A stretch of DNA of 64,000 bases from Colletotrichum lupini (Eukaryota > Ascomycota > Sordariomycetes > Glomerellales > Glomerellaceae), in assembly GCF_023278565.1 (NCBI RefSeq), contig NC_064675.1:1488001-1552000 (forward strand), read 5' to 3'. Under the pieces are notes generated by a model. It was given only the letters and a program-made list of their open reading frames with translations, was not told the origin of the DNA and made no database searches. Positions 47,601-59,382 of the stretch are shown in pieces. A program made the translations under genes and the position numbers. The first letter of the stretch is position 1. Each line of letters opens with the position of its first letter.

Positions 47601-48274
47601 AATATTATTAAGACCTCTAAATCCCCTCCTCCCTTATTAAACCGTCCCTTATATTATATTTTTAAATAATACCCAGGGGGTAGTTAAAGGAGCTACGAGG
47701 AGGTTATTTAAATTACGGGCTTAAGGGCGTACTTATAAAATCCCTATAATAATAGACTTTTCTATATATTATAAATCTCTTAGCTTAATAACTCTTATAA
47801 AGTTACTTTTATTACTAAATAAAAATGTTTATATTTAAAAATCCCCTTTTTTAATTACGTAGTACTCTTTTATATTATATTATTAAGCTCGTTCGTTACG
47901 CTAATTAATTAAATAAGTAATTATTACGTAAGTATTTCTTTTTACTAATTTAACTAGTTAATTTCTAATTACGGGCCGGCCGTAAAAAAAGTTATTTAGT
48001 AAAAAAGCTACTCGGGGTAATAATAAAAAACTAATTATTTAAGTAGTTCCGTTAATTAACGTAATTTAACGTAATAAACGTCGACCTTTTGTAAGTAATA
48101 AAGGGCTATAATTACTTAATTCCGTGCAGTATTTGAGAATCGTCTCCTTTTTTATTTATTTTTATAAAGTTAATTAGTACGAGTCTCTTATCCCGTATAA
48201 TATTAAGAAGTCGTCTCTTTTATATAATAAGATACCTTACTAATTTATAATAATAGAATTTAATTATTAATTAG

Positions 48275-48476
48275 TATTAGTATTTTTATTATAAAGTAGT
48301 TAGTTCGAACCGTAGTTAACGAAGAGATTAATTAAACTATTTAGATATTTATATAGGTATAAAAAGGAGGTTCTAACCGTAGGTTAGGCTGGCTATGATA
48401 ATCGTAAATAGGGCCCCTAATTGGCCCCTGCGCAGTCGGCTGTATGCCGCGGTCGAATTAGACTTCTAATCCGACA
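48275..48476 (-). repeat. 5' LTR of copia copy C (202 bp)
   Basis: Reverse complement of the family LTR; its outer half is almost unmutated and ends CCGACA next to the target duplication. Confidence 0.92.
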
Positions 48477-48481
48477 GGGAC
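48477..48481. repeat. Target-site duplication (right) of copia copy C
   Basis: GGGAC, identical to 41460-41464. Confidence 0.93.
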
Positions 48482-48788
48482 CAAACCAAACTACCAAGAT
48501 TCACCAGTTCTTTTTGGGCAACCTCCTCACAGTCGACATAGTAAACAAGGATGTTTCGAGCATTTCTTACGCTTGAAGCCTTTTTAGCTCGAAGATTATC
48601 ACAGTCCTCAAGGTAATACAAATAAGTACCCAAGTCCATCAGGAATGTTAGCCTCTAGACATCTTAGTAACAACAACCGCATCACACTTCCTATCCCTTC
48701 CTCCCCGTGCAATGCATTCACTTGCATTCTAACTCAGAGTCATTATTACTCAAGCACGTGTCTAGCGCATGTTAGCTTCTGGTCGCCT
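48482..48788. other. Intergenic, 3' flank of the CVNH gene
   Basis: Unique sequence between copia copy C and the minus-strand CVNH gene; nothing recognised. Confidence 0.4.
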
Positions 48789-49267
48789 CTACAGCGCGAG
48801 GTTTTCTTCAGGAAAATTACCGAGGTCGATAGATGTCGGCTGCTTTACCCCCTTTGAATCGGTACAGCGGCAGTTGAGGATCTTCTTGTCTGCAATGCCA
48901 CAGTCGCAGTACTTGAAAGAAGGACTAGCCAGCTATGTTAGATAGGAGGAATCGTAGACAGATACTTTTTCGACTTACTTTGAGGGACGACACTGCAATT
49001 GTGAAGAAATTTGAGTTAGCATTCGTAGTAATTAAATAGTCGCAGCAGACTTGGAAAATAACGCACAACAAGCTTGCCACCGACGTTGGCAAGGCACTTG
49101 GTCATATCCAACCGGGTCGTGTAACCACTATCCCCACCAGTCCGGAAGCAGGAAGATGTAACCGTGGTCGACTCGTAGTACGTGTCAAAGCAAGTAGCAG
49201 AGAAATCCTTGGCGGCAACCTCAACCGCAGCGGCGGCCAGGAGAGGAAGCATAACAGTGATGTGCAT
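48789..49267 (-). CDS. Secreted CVNH (cyanovirin-N homology) domain protein
   Basis: Three exons, 49267-49067, 48992-48979 (only 14 nt) and 48924-48789, give 116 residues. Signal peptide MHITVMLPLLAAAAVEVAA. The mature protein follows the CVNH pattern: DFSATCFDTYYES and TVTSSCFRTGGD in the first repeat, then TTRLDMTKCLANVGGKLVC, a CDCGI turn, LNCRCTDSKG and TSIDLGNF in the second. CVNH domains are small two-repeat lectin folds; fungal secreted forms bind mannose-type glycans or have unclear roles. The ORF alone would end after exon 1; intron phases support the longer form, since the 14-nt exon supplies CRPS and joins in phase. A TATA-like stretch lies near 49352-49360. It is the closest gene to copia copy C. 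Confidence 0.78.
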
Positions 49268-49962
49268 AGTGAATCAGAGAGTGGGCAGGAGAAGTTGATG
49301 GAGTGAAAGTTGACAGGTAGCATGTTTGAGTGGAAGCAGTGGCCCGCAGGAATATATATTTAATGACTGACTACAATTTTATCCAAGATATTTTAGCCTA
49401 AGGTGTTCATCTTGGCAACCAGAACCTTAATGGCTGGGAAGAGTACGAAGCACGGAGGTTACGATAGCTGAAGATTGCGTGAGTTTCAGCTGTTCATACT
49501 GTTTTGAGTTATCCCATCGGCCGCTAACCAACAACAGGGCGAGTGCACGCCTTGATTGTCCTTCCTGAGATTAATCAATAAGCGGTGGGATGCTCATGAC
49601 TCTTTTGACATCGGGTACACAACAGCCGCGTATAAATGCCATGTTACATATCTAAGTGAGCCCGTGGGTGTATTAGATAGTAACAGCACTAACAAACGCG
49701 CGAATGATCAATACCTTACTACAAACTCGGAGTCTTTCCAGGATGACATAAGCTTTGGTCGATATTGGTCGTACGCAAAGCACTCTCCTCGGAATTATAG
49801 AAGATAGAACACTTGGTGGTCTCAAGGCCTGATTTGGAAGAATATGTACAGAGACAATGTACTGTAGAGTAGATAGCCTCGGCCCACGGCCCTCCAGACC
49901 GTGTATCCCTCGGGAGGTCTGCGGAGGCCTTCGGTCCGGCCGTCACGGCGTTAATTATCATT
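49268..49962. other. Intergenic
   Basis: Promoter side of the CVNH gene and 3' flank of the next minus-strand gene. No feature beyond the TATA-like stretch at about 49352-49360. Confidence 0.4.
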
Positions 49963-50308
49963 CTAGAAACACTCCAAGTTTTTGGTGTCGGGACTGCCAA
50001 AGCTCGCAGCATCGTAGTAGCATATGCGGTAAGGCTTATTATCCTTTCCGGCACGGGCAGATGTGGGTGACGACGCCTCGTATGCTTCGGCCAAAGAGGA
50101 AATCCTAGTGGGATCTTTTCCGTGGGCATTGGCGTAGGATATAATACAAGGCAACTGGCCATGGGAATTGGAAAATATGCAAAATGAGAGGTTATTATCA
50201 TGTATTATGCGCACTTCGTGGGCAATACAAATGAGCGCTCACCTTTAACACGGTAAGCACTAAGAATAGGACAAGGCGACAACTGTTCAAAGAATCTCCA
50301 GGGCTCAT
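49963..50308 (-). CDS. Putative small secreted protein (85 residues)
   Basis: Proposed exons 50308-50243 and 50154-49963 with an 88-bp GT-AG intron in phase 0. Exon 1 encodes a hydrophobic leader (CRLVLFLVLTVLK), exon 2 a polar mature part with SSPTSARAGKDNKPYRICYY and the C-terminal NLECF. Four cysteines in total, the first inside the leader. No family recognised. It lies in the same orientation between two other secreted-protein genes. The model depends on the intron being real, so the call is tentative. Confidence 0.4.
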
Positions 50309-50719
50309 ATGTAATGGTCCCGAATTGAGCTTGAGAGCCGGACTTCCATTACTATTCAACGTACTTCTTCAAGGTTGACATCCGCTTTAAGCATTGAATG
50401 AATCTCCACTGCCCATCTCTTGAATAAGTCTCTTACTGATCATACTGAACCATATCCCACAAGAACCGACAGAACTATTCAAACGACCCCAAAACTACTG
50501 TTGAGTATCAGCCTCAACTTCTGCTCATCGAAATCCCATTCAAGAGGATGTGCCGAATAGCCTCTGAACTGTTGTGAAGTGTGTTTTGCGTTAGGCAATC
50601 CCCAGTCAGATGGTCTGGGTTCTAGATAGGGTTAGCAGACTGGACCAAATCTCGAAAATTTGCGGCAAGTACCATAGAATCTACAGGTTTCCTTTCTCTT
50701 GTACCTAGGTGATACAGTC

Positions 50720-51211
50720 TCAAACCTCCGAGATGGTCAGATAGTACGTGTAGCTCGCGTCCAGCCTCCACCGGACGGTGGCTGCGCCTCTCTGACCGGA
50801 TCGGAGGGTCATGGTCTGGAAGCACTCTCCAGCCGCGTTAGGTGTCGCAATCGGAATCCGACGGACCTCGATTTCGTAGTTGGCGAGGGCTGGATGCCCG
50901 TCTGGCGCAGCGACGTCAATGACGGTATATAAACCAGAGAGACCAACAGGTTCCTCCCAAATGCGGTAGTTGAGCCGCGAATTACCAGCGCTCTCGTAGG
51001 CATTGGGACCAAAATGCCCGCGACGTCTGCTGATGGGATCGCTTGTAAAAGATGTAGTGAACGATGCGGAGGCCGGGCGGCGGGAGGGGAGAAGGCAATA
51101 TGGGAGTCCCCGTTCCTGCAACTGAGGCGGCGGATTGCCGTTGTCAGTAGGTAGCCCGATGACCGAGCATACCCACGAGACAGCCAGAGCAAAAAAGAGA
51201 AGATAGCGCAT
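50720..51211 (-). CDS. Hypothetical secreted protein (163 residues)
   Basis: Single exon. An upstream in-frame ATG at 51457 exists, but the ATG at 51211 starts a strong signal peptide (MRYLLFFALAVSWVCSVIG), so it is preferred. The mature protein has a Pro-rich start, a RRRGHFGPNAYESAG loop and a C-terminal half that looks all-beta (LNYRIWEEPVGLSGLYTVID, NYEIEVRRIPIA, ATVRWRLDASYTYYLTI). Two cysteines remain after cleavage. No known domain. A TATAAGT lies about 75 bp upstream on the minus strand. Possibly an effector-like or cell-surface protein; this is inference from secretion only. Confidence 0.6.
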   Translation of the reverse strand: MRYLLFFALAVSWVCSVIGLPTDNGNPPPQLQERGLPYCLLPSRRPASASFTTSFTSDPISRRRGHFGPNAYESAGNSRLNYRIWEEPVGLSGLYTVIDVAAPDGHPALANYEIEVRRIPIATPNAAGECFQTMTLRSGQRGAATVRWRLDASYTYYLTISEV

Positions 51212-53657
51212 ACTGGCGGTTATCAATGAAGGACGTGTGGTGGTTGATACCAGGCTAAATGGCGGGTGATGTCTCTGCCTACTTATACTCTCAACACTTC
51301 TCTGAGACTCGGGCAGTCCGGCGCAACACACCGAGTGTAAAATGTAGTTCAGATGCTTGACCATGTCTTCTACCATTAACCGGTCCATAAGGTTCATTTT
51401 GAAGTCAAGATCTTCAGTGCGACCGCTGCATATCAACGGCTCATGTGGGATATTCACTTGGAACCTGAACCTTCATTACGGAGTCATCTATTAGTCGCCT
51501 TTGTCAAATTAGGATACGAGGCTGCTTTCCAACAGAATGAGAACTCTATCACTTGTACCTTGTTCTTTATTCTTCAGCTATACGGCGGAGTAAGGGAGTG
51601 AGTGACCACACTGGTCGCAACACTGGGATTCGTAGTTATCATTGACCTTTGCCAGTGACAAAGAAGCTTTCACAACACAATATAGCCAACAGATATCTTC
51701 ATCCAGCATTTACAGCGAGGGAAATCCACACTGTGGCTTGCTATACGGAATGTCACTAGTCTACTCGCATCTTGGCTCTTGATGATCAAACAACGTTCAT
51801 GGCGATTTCATCTGGTGAAGGCTTGCTGAAGCATCATTTAATTTACCTTTTAGCCAGCTTGAAATGGAAGCGATTTAGACAGGAAAAAACATGTTGAATG
51901 ATTCGTGACCGGCAATTCTCAACCGCTTGACTTTGTAATGCTAATTTGCGGTTTACCTCCCTAGCCTAACCCTTTCCACTTTTGAAAGCTGGCTGGAACG
52001 CAATCTTTGACCAGAAGCCGTTTGCTAAAAGACAGGAAAACCTATTTAAACTGGCGGCATTCCACCACTCGCTTACCCCTTTCCTGTATTTACCATACCA
52101 ATCCGGCGAAGACCTTTTGTTGTATTCAATCAACGACCTACTACGACGATGCATATCCTCTCCGCCTCCTCCATGCTTGCTCTTTGCAGCATAGTGTAAA
52201 TTTCCCCTTTTGCCACTTATCATGTCGCATATGTGCGTACTAACCGGATTATAGGCTAGCGAAAAATCACCAGTTCTGTGCCTGTCAGTCTGCTACTGAT
52301 GGAAGCATCAACATTGATGCTACCGCACAGGTCCGCAGTCTTCACAGCACTGAATAACTTTGGGGTACGTAGCTCGCCCTAATGGGCTTCAAGTTTCTCA
52401 CAGTCCTATAGGTCAGGCTGAAGGAGATTATTGGGTTGCCCATGACAAGGGTCCCGGACCCCGATTTGCAGGCGCATTTGTAAGACCCCAGCCAGGCCTC
52501 TTGTCTTCCTATACTAAAGTTCGTATGTTAGTTGGAAGCCGCCTATGGATGGATCGATGGCAGAGCCTTCTATAATCTCTGCAGAAACTTTGGAGGTGGG
52601 GACTCTACATGCTTCGATTGCTCTAAGTGGCACAACGTCAATACCGCCATCTATTGCGATGTATCCTAGGTGTAATCTACCTTCCGTCATGGGTGTTGGG
52701 ATCATGCTCAATAGATTTGTCCAGCCACATCTTCACATTCAAAGCAAGTAATAGGTCAGGTGCAAATCCTGCTTTGTCAGATAGTTTAAAAAAGGTCAAA
52801 CCTTCTCAGTCCTCAGTTTCAAGATAGCAGCCACGCATGATAACTAAATCAACATACGACCAGGACGTACCTTAGAACTACCTTTCGTAGGTCCACTGAC
52901 AACCAACAAAAGCACGGAGAAATTGGAGGATGCAGATAGCAAACCTTAAGGTTGAACAGTTGTTCCTTTGCTTCATAGGAATTGCCAAGTTAAGGGTCCA
53001 AATAACATGTAAATCATTCAACACATTTGCCGTCGCATATTTGTGGGTACTGTGCTCAGTCCTACCAAGTACTTGTATCCTGCTCCGGATAATTGAATCA
53101 GGAATAGTGAAGTGTGGGCCGAGGCCAAGGTGTTGTTTGTGGACGGGAGCCGTATAGAATCAGGAGCGTCCACCTATGAAGACTCATCAATAGTAATACC
53201 AACCAGCCAGTTGGATGACATACGAATACCAATCCGAAGGAAGTAGCGAGAACGAGTGACTTGCAGACTTGGGATTTGCCCATGTATACCTTACTGTGGG
53301 ACCGACAACTTCGAGTTCGTACCTAGTTTTGGGACCTGAGTAATGGGTTATGGAGAAGAGCACTCTTAGAGCGTACTGATTACAGTGACTAAGTGTTTTG
53401 TGCAAGCGGATAGTCTTACGTACATCAATATATGTCTGCCGATTTGGGAAAGTCTCGAGGGCTTTCTAGTGATACGTTCTACAAAGGTCATGATATCTTG
53501 ATACAACACGCTACAAGCGACCTCTCCAACTGACCAAGGTTTTTCATTTGATACGTAAGCTACGATCACATTGATCCCCCAGTATTCGGCTTCTGATTCG
53601 GGCCCCTGTGCTACGTAGAGGCTATGGTGGGAAATATCACCAATAGCCAAGTGAGAC
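51212..53657. other. 2.4-kb intergenic region
   Basis: Only short ORFs, none with a recognised family or splice structure. No repeats seen until the LTR-like sequence at 53658. Confidence 0.4.
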
Positions 53658-53859
53658 TGTCGGATTGGAAGTCCAATTCGACCTCGACGTCAGGGCGCCC
53701 GCGCAGGGGCCAACTACGGCCACTACTTACGATAATCGCGGCCTGCCCAACCTACGGTTGGAACCTCCTTTATACACTTACGCAGAAGATATTATAGTGC
53801 AACTGACATCTTCGTCAACCCACGGTTCGAACCAATTAGCTTGTGCCTATCTGGTGGCA
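53658..53859 (+). repeat. Diverged, non-RIPped LTR-like sequence of the copia family
   Basis: Starts TGTCGGATTGGAAGTCCAAT exactly like the LTR of copy B and stays alignable (GCGCAGGGGCCAA, ACCTACGGTTGGAACCTCC, CACGGTTCGAACCAATTAG), but with many non-transition differences and a possible short deletion near the end. It is GC-rich, unlike the RIPped copies. A 202-bp length would end in CA at 53859, but the flanks (GAGAC before, GACTA after) do not form a clean duplication. The following bases CTGGTGGCAGAC resemble the post-LTR leader of the full elements, so it may be the 5' end of a truncated element rather than a solo LTR. Confidence 0.65.
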
Positions 53860-54305
53860 GACTATCCTTCAAGCTTACCCACTCACCAATGCGTACCACC
53901 GATCTCATGCGCCCTTAGGAGCGACATCTCTACCGGCCCCAAGCCCCGGTCATTCAATAACTCCATTCAACAGCCCGGCGGCTGAGGTTAGCCAGAACAA
54001 AGAGGACAGCGATTCCACTGCTAGTTTAGAAGCACAGCCATACAAACCGCACCTGCGGCCATCCTTATAGGCTCATTCTAGTAAAGTGTTACGGCCCAAC
54101 AAGGAACTAGGATGTGCCCCACTGGCACCTGGCCGCTATAGCGCACTATATGATTTGACTCAATTCAATTTGATTTAATGTTCTACTATTTGTTTTTATA
54201 TTCTGCCTTTGCTAGCTACTCGGGCGGTTCTCAATATCATTTACATAGTATTAATACACAGTATTAATTAATGCTCTTACTATCTTAATAGACTATTTTT
54301 AAATA
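53860..54305. other. Region between LTR-like sequence and MULE; possible truncated internal leader
   Basis: Contains a 75-residue ORF (53843-54070) with a Pro/Ser-rich stretch (LPAPSPGHSITPFNS), conceivably remains of a gag start, but unproven. AT content rises from about 54140 towards the DNA transposon. Confidence 0.3.
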
Positions 54306-57278
54306 AGTTTTACTATCCGGGCAGTACTATTTAGCTAACCGGGCAGTACTCTACTTTTCTAACTAATCGTAGTATCTAAATTACTAGAGTTTTTTTTTTA
54401 ACTTATACGTCCTATATTAGTTATAACTAGTATAATCTCCCTATATTCTACCTAAGTACTTAAATTACTTTTACCTACTTATATAAAGTAATATAATTTA
54501 TAAATTATTTTAATTTTTATTATAATAATCGAGAGATCTCGTTAAATCTTAATCTTTTAAAAATTATTAAAATTACTTTTAATTATAGCCTTTTATTAGT
54601 TAATTAAGTAAATTAAAAATTCCCCAGCGCTATAAATACTAATAGCTACTTAGTACGACGTTTATTACGTCTTATTAACGTTAAAACATCTCTTTTAACT
54701 ATAATATAATCCTAAATAATTTTTTATAATAGCTCGGCTACTAATTCGTTTTTTATATTATATTTAAATACTAAATAGTTATAATAAATACTTACTTTTA
54801 CTAACTACGGGGCTAGGTTCGTAATTTTATAAAGTAATTTAAGCTATTTACTTAATAATAATAAGCTACTTAATAAGAGGCTACTTAATAATAAAATACT
54901 ATTTATAAATATAAATATTAAATTTAAAATCTTTTGATTACGTAGCCGCTTATATAAACTAATTATAATACGGGGATTTTTAATTTATATTAAAATATTA
55001 TTAAAATTTTAAAGAGGTTAGTATATATTTTATAAATAAGATAGATCGACGTACTAAGGGCTACTTAAATTACTAATATAAGTAAATATCGTACTTCGTT
55101 AACTAACTTCTAAACGTTTTTAAGATCTCGAGGATTTTATAATTATAAAGTAGTTTATATTAATTCGTAAAGTACTTATAATAAGGTTAAAAACTAAATA
55201 AGTTCTTATTACTAAGTAATAGTATTGTAATAAGGGTAATTTAGTATTAATAAGTTATAAAATTTAGAGCTTTATATCCTACTTACTTAGTTATATTACT
55301 AAGCTACGATTAGTAAAAATACTTATAATAAATACGAGACTCTATAATAATAATAACCTCGACATACCCCCTTTCTTTATTAATTAATATTTCGTTAATT
55401 ATTTAAAAAATAGTATAAAAGTCTACGTAGTTAATAATAATATAAAACTTTAGGTTTTTATAAACGGTTTCAGTAAGCGAGTTCGTATATATACTAAAGT
55501 TCTTATACTCGTTAATAAAATACTAAGCCTATTAATAATAAAAAGGGATATACGTATTAACTAAGTATATAAAAACTAGAGTCTAGTTAGCAAAATCCGC
55601 TTAGAGCTTTCCCTAAGTAGTATTAAAATTAATTTCTAAATCTATATAAAGTACGTATACTTATAACTAATAAAAGCCCGTAGGTATATACTCGAAACTT
55701 AGTAACTTCGAGTTATTAAGTAGTAAATATTTATTAATACGTAAAACCTTATTAAATACCGTAATTTATAAGTTATATAAGAGGGTAGTAATAATAATAA
55801 CTTTTTATTTCTTATAAACTAACGTAAACGCTTTAATAAATTCTTTATCCTTATTAATATTAAACTTATTTTAAATTTCTATAATACCGTTACCTAGCTA
55901 TTTACGTTTAATATTAAGGTTTATATTTATATTAATATAGAAAATATAAAATTAGAGTTAAATAATAAATAGAACCTCGAGCAGGGCTAAGCGTAGGGTA
56001 TTTTTATAATTAATAATAGTTATACGTAGTACCTAGGCTTCTATCTCCTATCGAATTATATTAAATAACTATATAAAAAAGTTATATAATTCGTAGTATT
56101 TTAATAAGATAATAATAAAAACGTAATTAAATAGCGAGCTAGTATTTATAATACTAATAATTTAAAAAAAAAGGTATTTTAAACTTATTAATCTTATATA
56201 TATTATTAAAGCTAACTACTTATAAAAAGTGCTTCTATATCTACTTATATTATAAATAAGTTTATAATATAGCTTTAGGTAAGTTAAGGTCTTTTTTATT
56301 TTATAAAATATAGTAATAAAGGTTACGGGTCTAAATATTATAAAAAACTACTTAAATAAGGGTCTTATTAATAAAGTAGTTAAGGTACTATTTTTATTAC
56401 TTATTATAAACGTTTTTTTACTTGAAGTATAATAATACGTTTATATAGTTATAGACTATTATAAAGATCTCGCGAGGCTTAATAATATTATATTTTAATA
56501 AATTATTAATAAGGGTAGTTTAATTAAAAAAAAGCTAATAATAAGTAGGGTAAACTAACGGGTATAGAAACGGGCAGTAATTATAATCTCCTATTTTAAT
56601 TCTAAACGTCTATTTTCTTTTATTTTAAATACGAATAATAGCTATACTTTATTAAGAATAGCTAACTTTTTATATTTTCGATTAATAAAAACTAACGCCT
56701 TTAGTCTAACGGACTAAGTCTCGGTCGTATTATAAAATATAATACGTAGCCTAGTTATTAACGTAATTAGAACTATTATAATAAATAATTATAAAGCCGT
56801 AGTTATAGGTAAAGGCCTAGAGAGTAGCTATAAGGGTATTAATTAAATTAATAAGTATACTATTTATAAGAGGGTTTTTAATACGTAAAAAAAAAGCGGT
56901 ATTATTACAAGGGCCTATTAAATTAATTTTTAATATTAAAAGTCGTAATAAATTTATTACTAATTAACTACGTAATAGTAACGACGTAATAATAAAAGTT
57001 AGAAATAAAAATAGTTAAGTAGAAATAAAAGTGGGTAAGTAAATAAGTAAATAAGTAGTTAAGTAAAAGTAGAAATATAATTAAAAGTATACGTACTAGG
57101 TAGTAATAAAAGTACGTACTTAAAAAGTAGAGATTTTAAGCTTAGGCCTACGGTAAGTACGGGAGGTAGATCGGAGAAGGTACGCTAAAAAATTTAAGGC
57201 CTCTGGTTAGCTACACGGGCCATATTAAAGTGGAGTACTGCCCGGTTAGCCAAACAGTACTACCCGGATAGCAAAACT
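54306..57278 (-). mobile_element. Mutator-like (MULE) DNA transposon relic, RIP-degraded
   Basis: Terminal inverted repeats of about 50 bp, AGTTTT(A/G)CTATCCGGG…, lie at 54306-54355 and in reverse complement near 57229-57278. Inside each, the motif CCGGG(C/T)AGTACT occurs twice. Reading the minus strand through stops gives NNIYKINKFKIPFFF, which fits the DNTYKTNRFKMPL motif at the start of the MULE transposase core. Further on it gives NYKNTLRLALLEVLF, and then a FGIxTxSxxEGxHxxLK-like region (YKNFSIYTNSLTETVYKNLK). No long ORF survives. A target-site duplication of 8-11 bp is not evident. Length 2973 bp is usual for fungal MULEs. Confidence 0.78.
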
Positions 57279-59274
57279 CTTTCAGATTTTCCACCTTTCC
57301 TCCTTTCTAACTTTCCCTCCTGCAAAGTTCACAACCACGGATTATTGACGGCTAATGTTCTACTATATAGTGAAAAGAAGGGAAGCTTCGAGGAGTATCT
57401 GGAGGGAATCCTCGCTGACTAACTTCACGCGACAGAATGAGTCTAAGATAAACCGTGAATGTATCTCACAAGATCGACGAATACGGAATTCGGAGAAGGA
57501 CTCAAGCCGGAAAAGTCAAAGTTGAGGGCCCCAAGCATAGTATTTGCAAGTCCAACTTTTCTTACCCATCGCGACGGCCAGAAACAAGGGCCGGTAGACG
57601 GGGACGACGGCAGTACGCGCATGGATGTTGATTTGTTTTTGTTACCTGAAGGAGAAGACCTTTTGCCATACTTTGAACATAACGAATGTCAAGCCTACGA
57701 TCTGATCCTTGCTCTCCTTGCTCTCGTGGGAACAGAGTTCTCACAGCAGCCAGCCCTTTGAGGATTAAGAGCCTCTTTCTTTCCCTCGGGTCCTAGATCG
57801 GCCCCGTTTTGGCCGAATGCCGAGTCATCATGGTCACCTGATGGCCCAGGAAGATCGTAAAGGATCGCCTGTAATTCTCACTAGAGTAGGTTCCGGCTAG
57901 ACTTGGTTCTTCGCCTTGAACCCAATCTCAACGTTGCTTGGCACTAGGCGACAGCATGAGCAGCCACTAAAGTATTCACCCAAAGCCCCCTGCACCGGTC
58001 ACGAATCGAGCTCGTATCTGCCGGCTGAGGGGTTGTAGCGCGCCAAGACGGACTAATTCGACCTTTTCTTGTCAGGACCAGCTCTCCCCACACTTGTCTT
58101 CCCCCTAAAAAGGAACAGAAGCGTTTGAGCATATACCGTGGCTGTCAAGCATCGCTCTATGAAAGCCACGCTTGGCTCTGCGAGTTACAGGAGCTGAACG
58201 GAAATTCTACGAGAATCTGCAGAGTGTCGGCAGAGGCGCGAAGTAATCAGTCAAAAAGGCGGGGGGGAGAGGATCGTGCATGAGCCCACTTAATAAAGCC
58301 TACCAATCTGCCCAGAAGACCATGCCACTGGCCAATGTTTAATCGCTTCCTACCGGGGCATCTAAGTGCGAGCCGAAGAACCCGTCTCGAAATTCCCGTT
58401 TTCGCTGCCCAATAACTGTAGGTGTTATAACCGCACTCTACCAGTCTCATCTCCAAGAGCACCCAAGAAACAGCTTCAGATGACGTTATTCACTCAGTGG
58501 ATCAACTGAGGGACCTAGCGTTCGTGAGACAGTCAAGCTCACACCAGGAAGCGGCTGTGGCCCGAAGTAAAAAGTATTGTCAATATGAGACGCTCCCCCT
58601 TGCGCCAGCATGTACGCTGTACTGCCAAGGCTTGACATTTCGTTGAATATAGTGCTATGCATCAAGACTTGACTTTAGGCCTTGCCAAGTGAATACTCTG
58701 AGCATATAAAATTACGAACTGGAGATTAATACCAAAATACTGAAAGCCAGTCAATCAGCAATAACGTTGTGCTTAGCTCAAGCGGAATATTAACTCCTCC
58801 CATTCAACTTCCATCAATTGTGGTCTTAAGAGGTTCTTAGAGCAGCTCTGTCGATCATCTCACAGGTGACGCCAAGCGAAGACAGCGTCGTGCCAAGGTC
58901 CAACGTGTGAGCCAAGGGACGGAAGTTTCAAAAGCATGAATCGGGAAGGTCTGTTTTCTCAGAGCAAGCCATCCGCGCTTCCATTTTGCTTCTTTAGGGT
59001 GCCATTCGTGTAGCTCTTAACCGAACTGGCGACCCTATTTCCCAATTTCTGTCCAACCGGCGCTCACCCCCGGCTCAACCGTAGCCACTCCGTAGCCATG
59101 CCGAACCGCCTCCAAGCTCGTGGTAAATGAATGCGGAGGATGCATTCCCGGTCTAGGGGCCGGGCCAATTTCGTCCTCCAACGAACGTGCTTGCCCCATA
59201 TGAGTATCTACCGGAGTGGCGCGCATCTGGAGCATCGCAGTATCCACCTGGTTGAGTCGTTGGGGGCCATCAGA
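57279..59274. other. 2-kb intergenic region
   Basis: Normal base composition resumes outside the MULE. No gene recognised; ORFs up to 100 residues lack motifs. Confidence 0.4.
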
Positions 59275-59280
59275 TATAAA
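59275..59280 (+). promoter_or_regulatory. TATA box candidate for the beta-helix protein
   Basis: TATAAA about 105 bp upstream of the ATG at 59383, followed by a C/T-rich leader. Confidence 0.45.
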
Positions 59281-59382
59281 CGTGTCGCCGTGCCGAAGTT
59301 CTCTAAAGAAGAGGGCCTTGAGGTACCTTACACTCTACTTCTTCTTCCTCTCTATTGATACCCGTGTATCTAGCCCGCAATC

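Larger units (their letters stand above)
41465..48476 (-). mobile_element. Ty1/copia LTR retrotransposon copy C, structurally complete, RIP-inactivated
   Basis: 7012 bp on the minus strand, colinear with copy B: 3' LTR 41465-41666, 5' LTR 48275-48476, and a perfect GGGAC target duplication. The reverse complement shows the same order of decayed gag, protease, integrase, reverse transcriptase and RNase H segments. Base composition is very AT-rich, with stops in all frames. The last ~95 bp on the right (48380-48476) keep near-original GC-rich LTR sequence. The matching lengths and domain order of B and C indicate two insertions of one family that were later mutated independently. Confidence 0.95.

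Noticed and set aside
54177..57364. Direct repeat TAATGTTCTACTAT on both sides of the MULE (about 54177 and 57352) as target duplication
   Set aside because: It is 14 bp long and lies about 75-130 bp outside the inverted repeats, too long and too far out for a MULE duplication; chance similarity is plausible.
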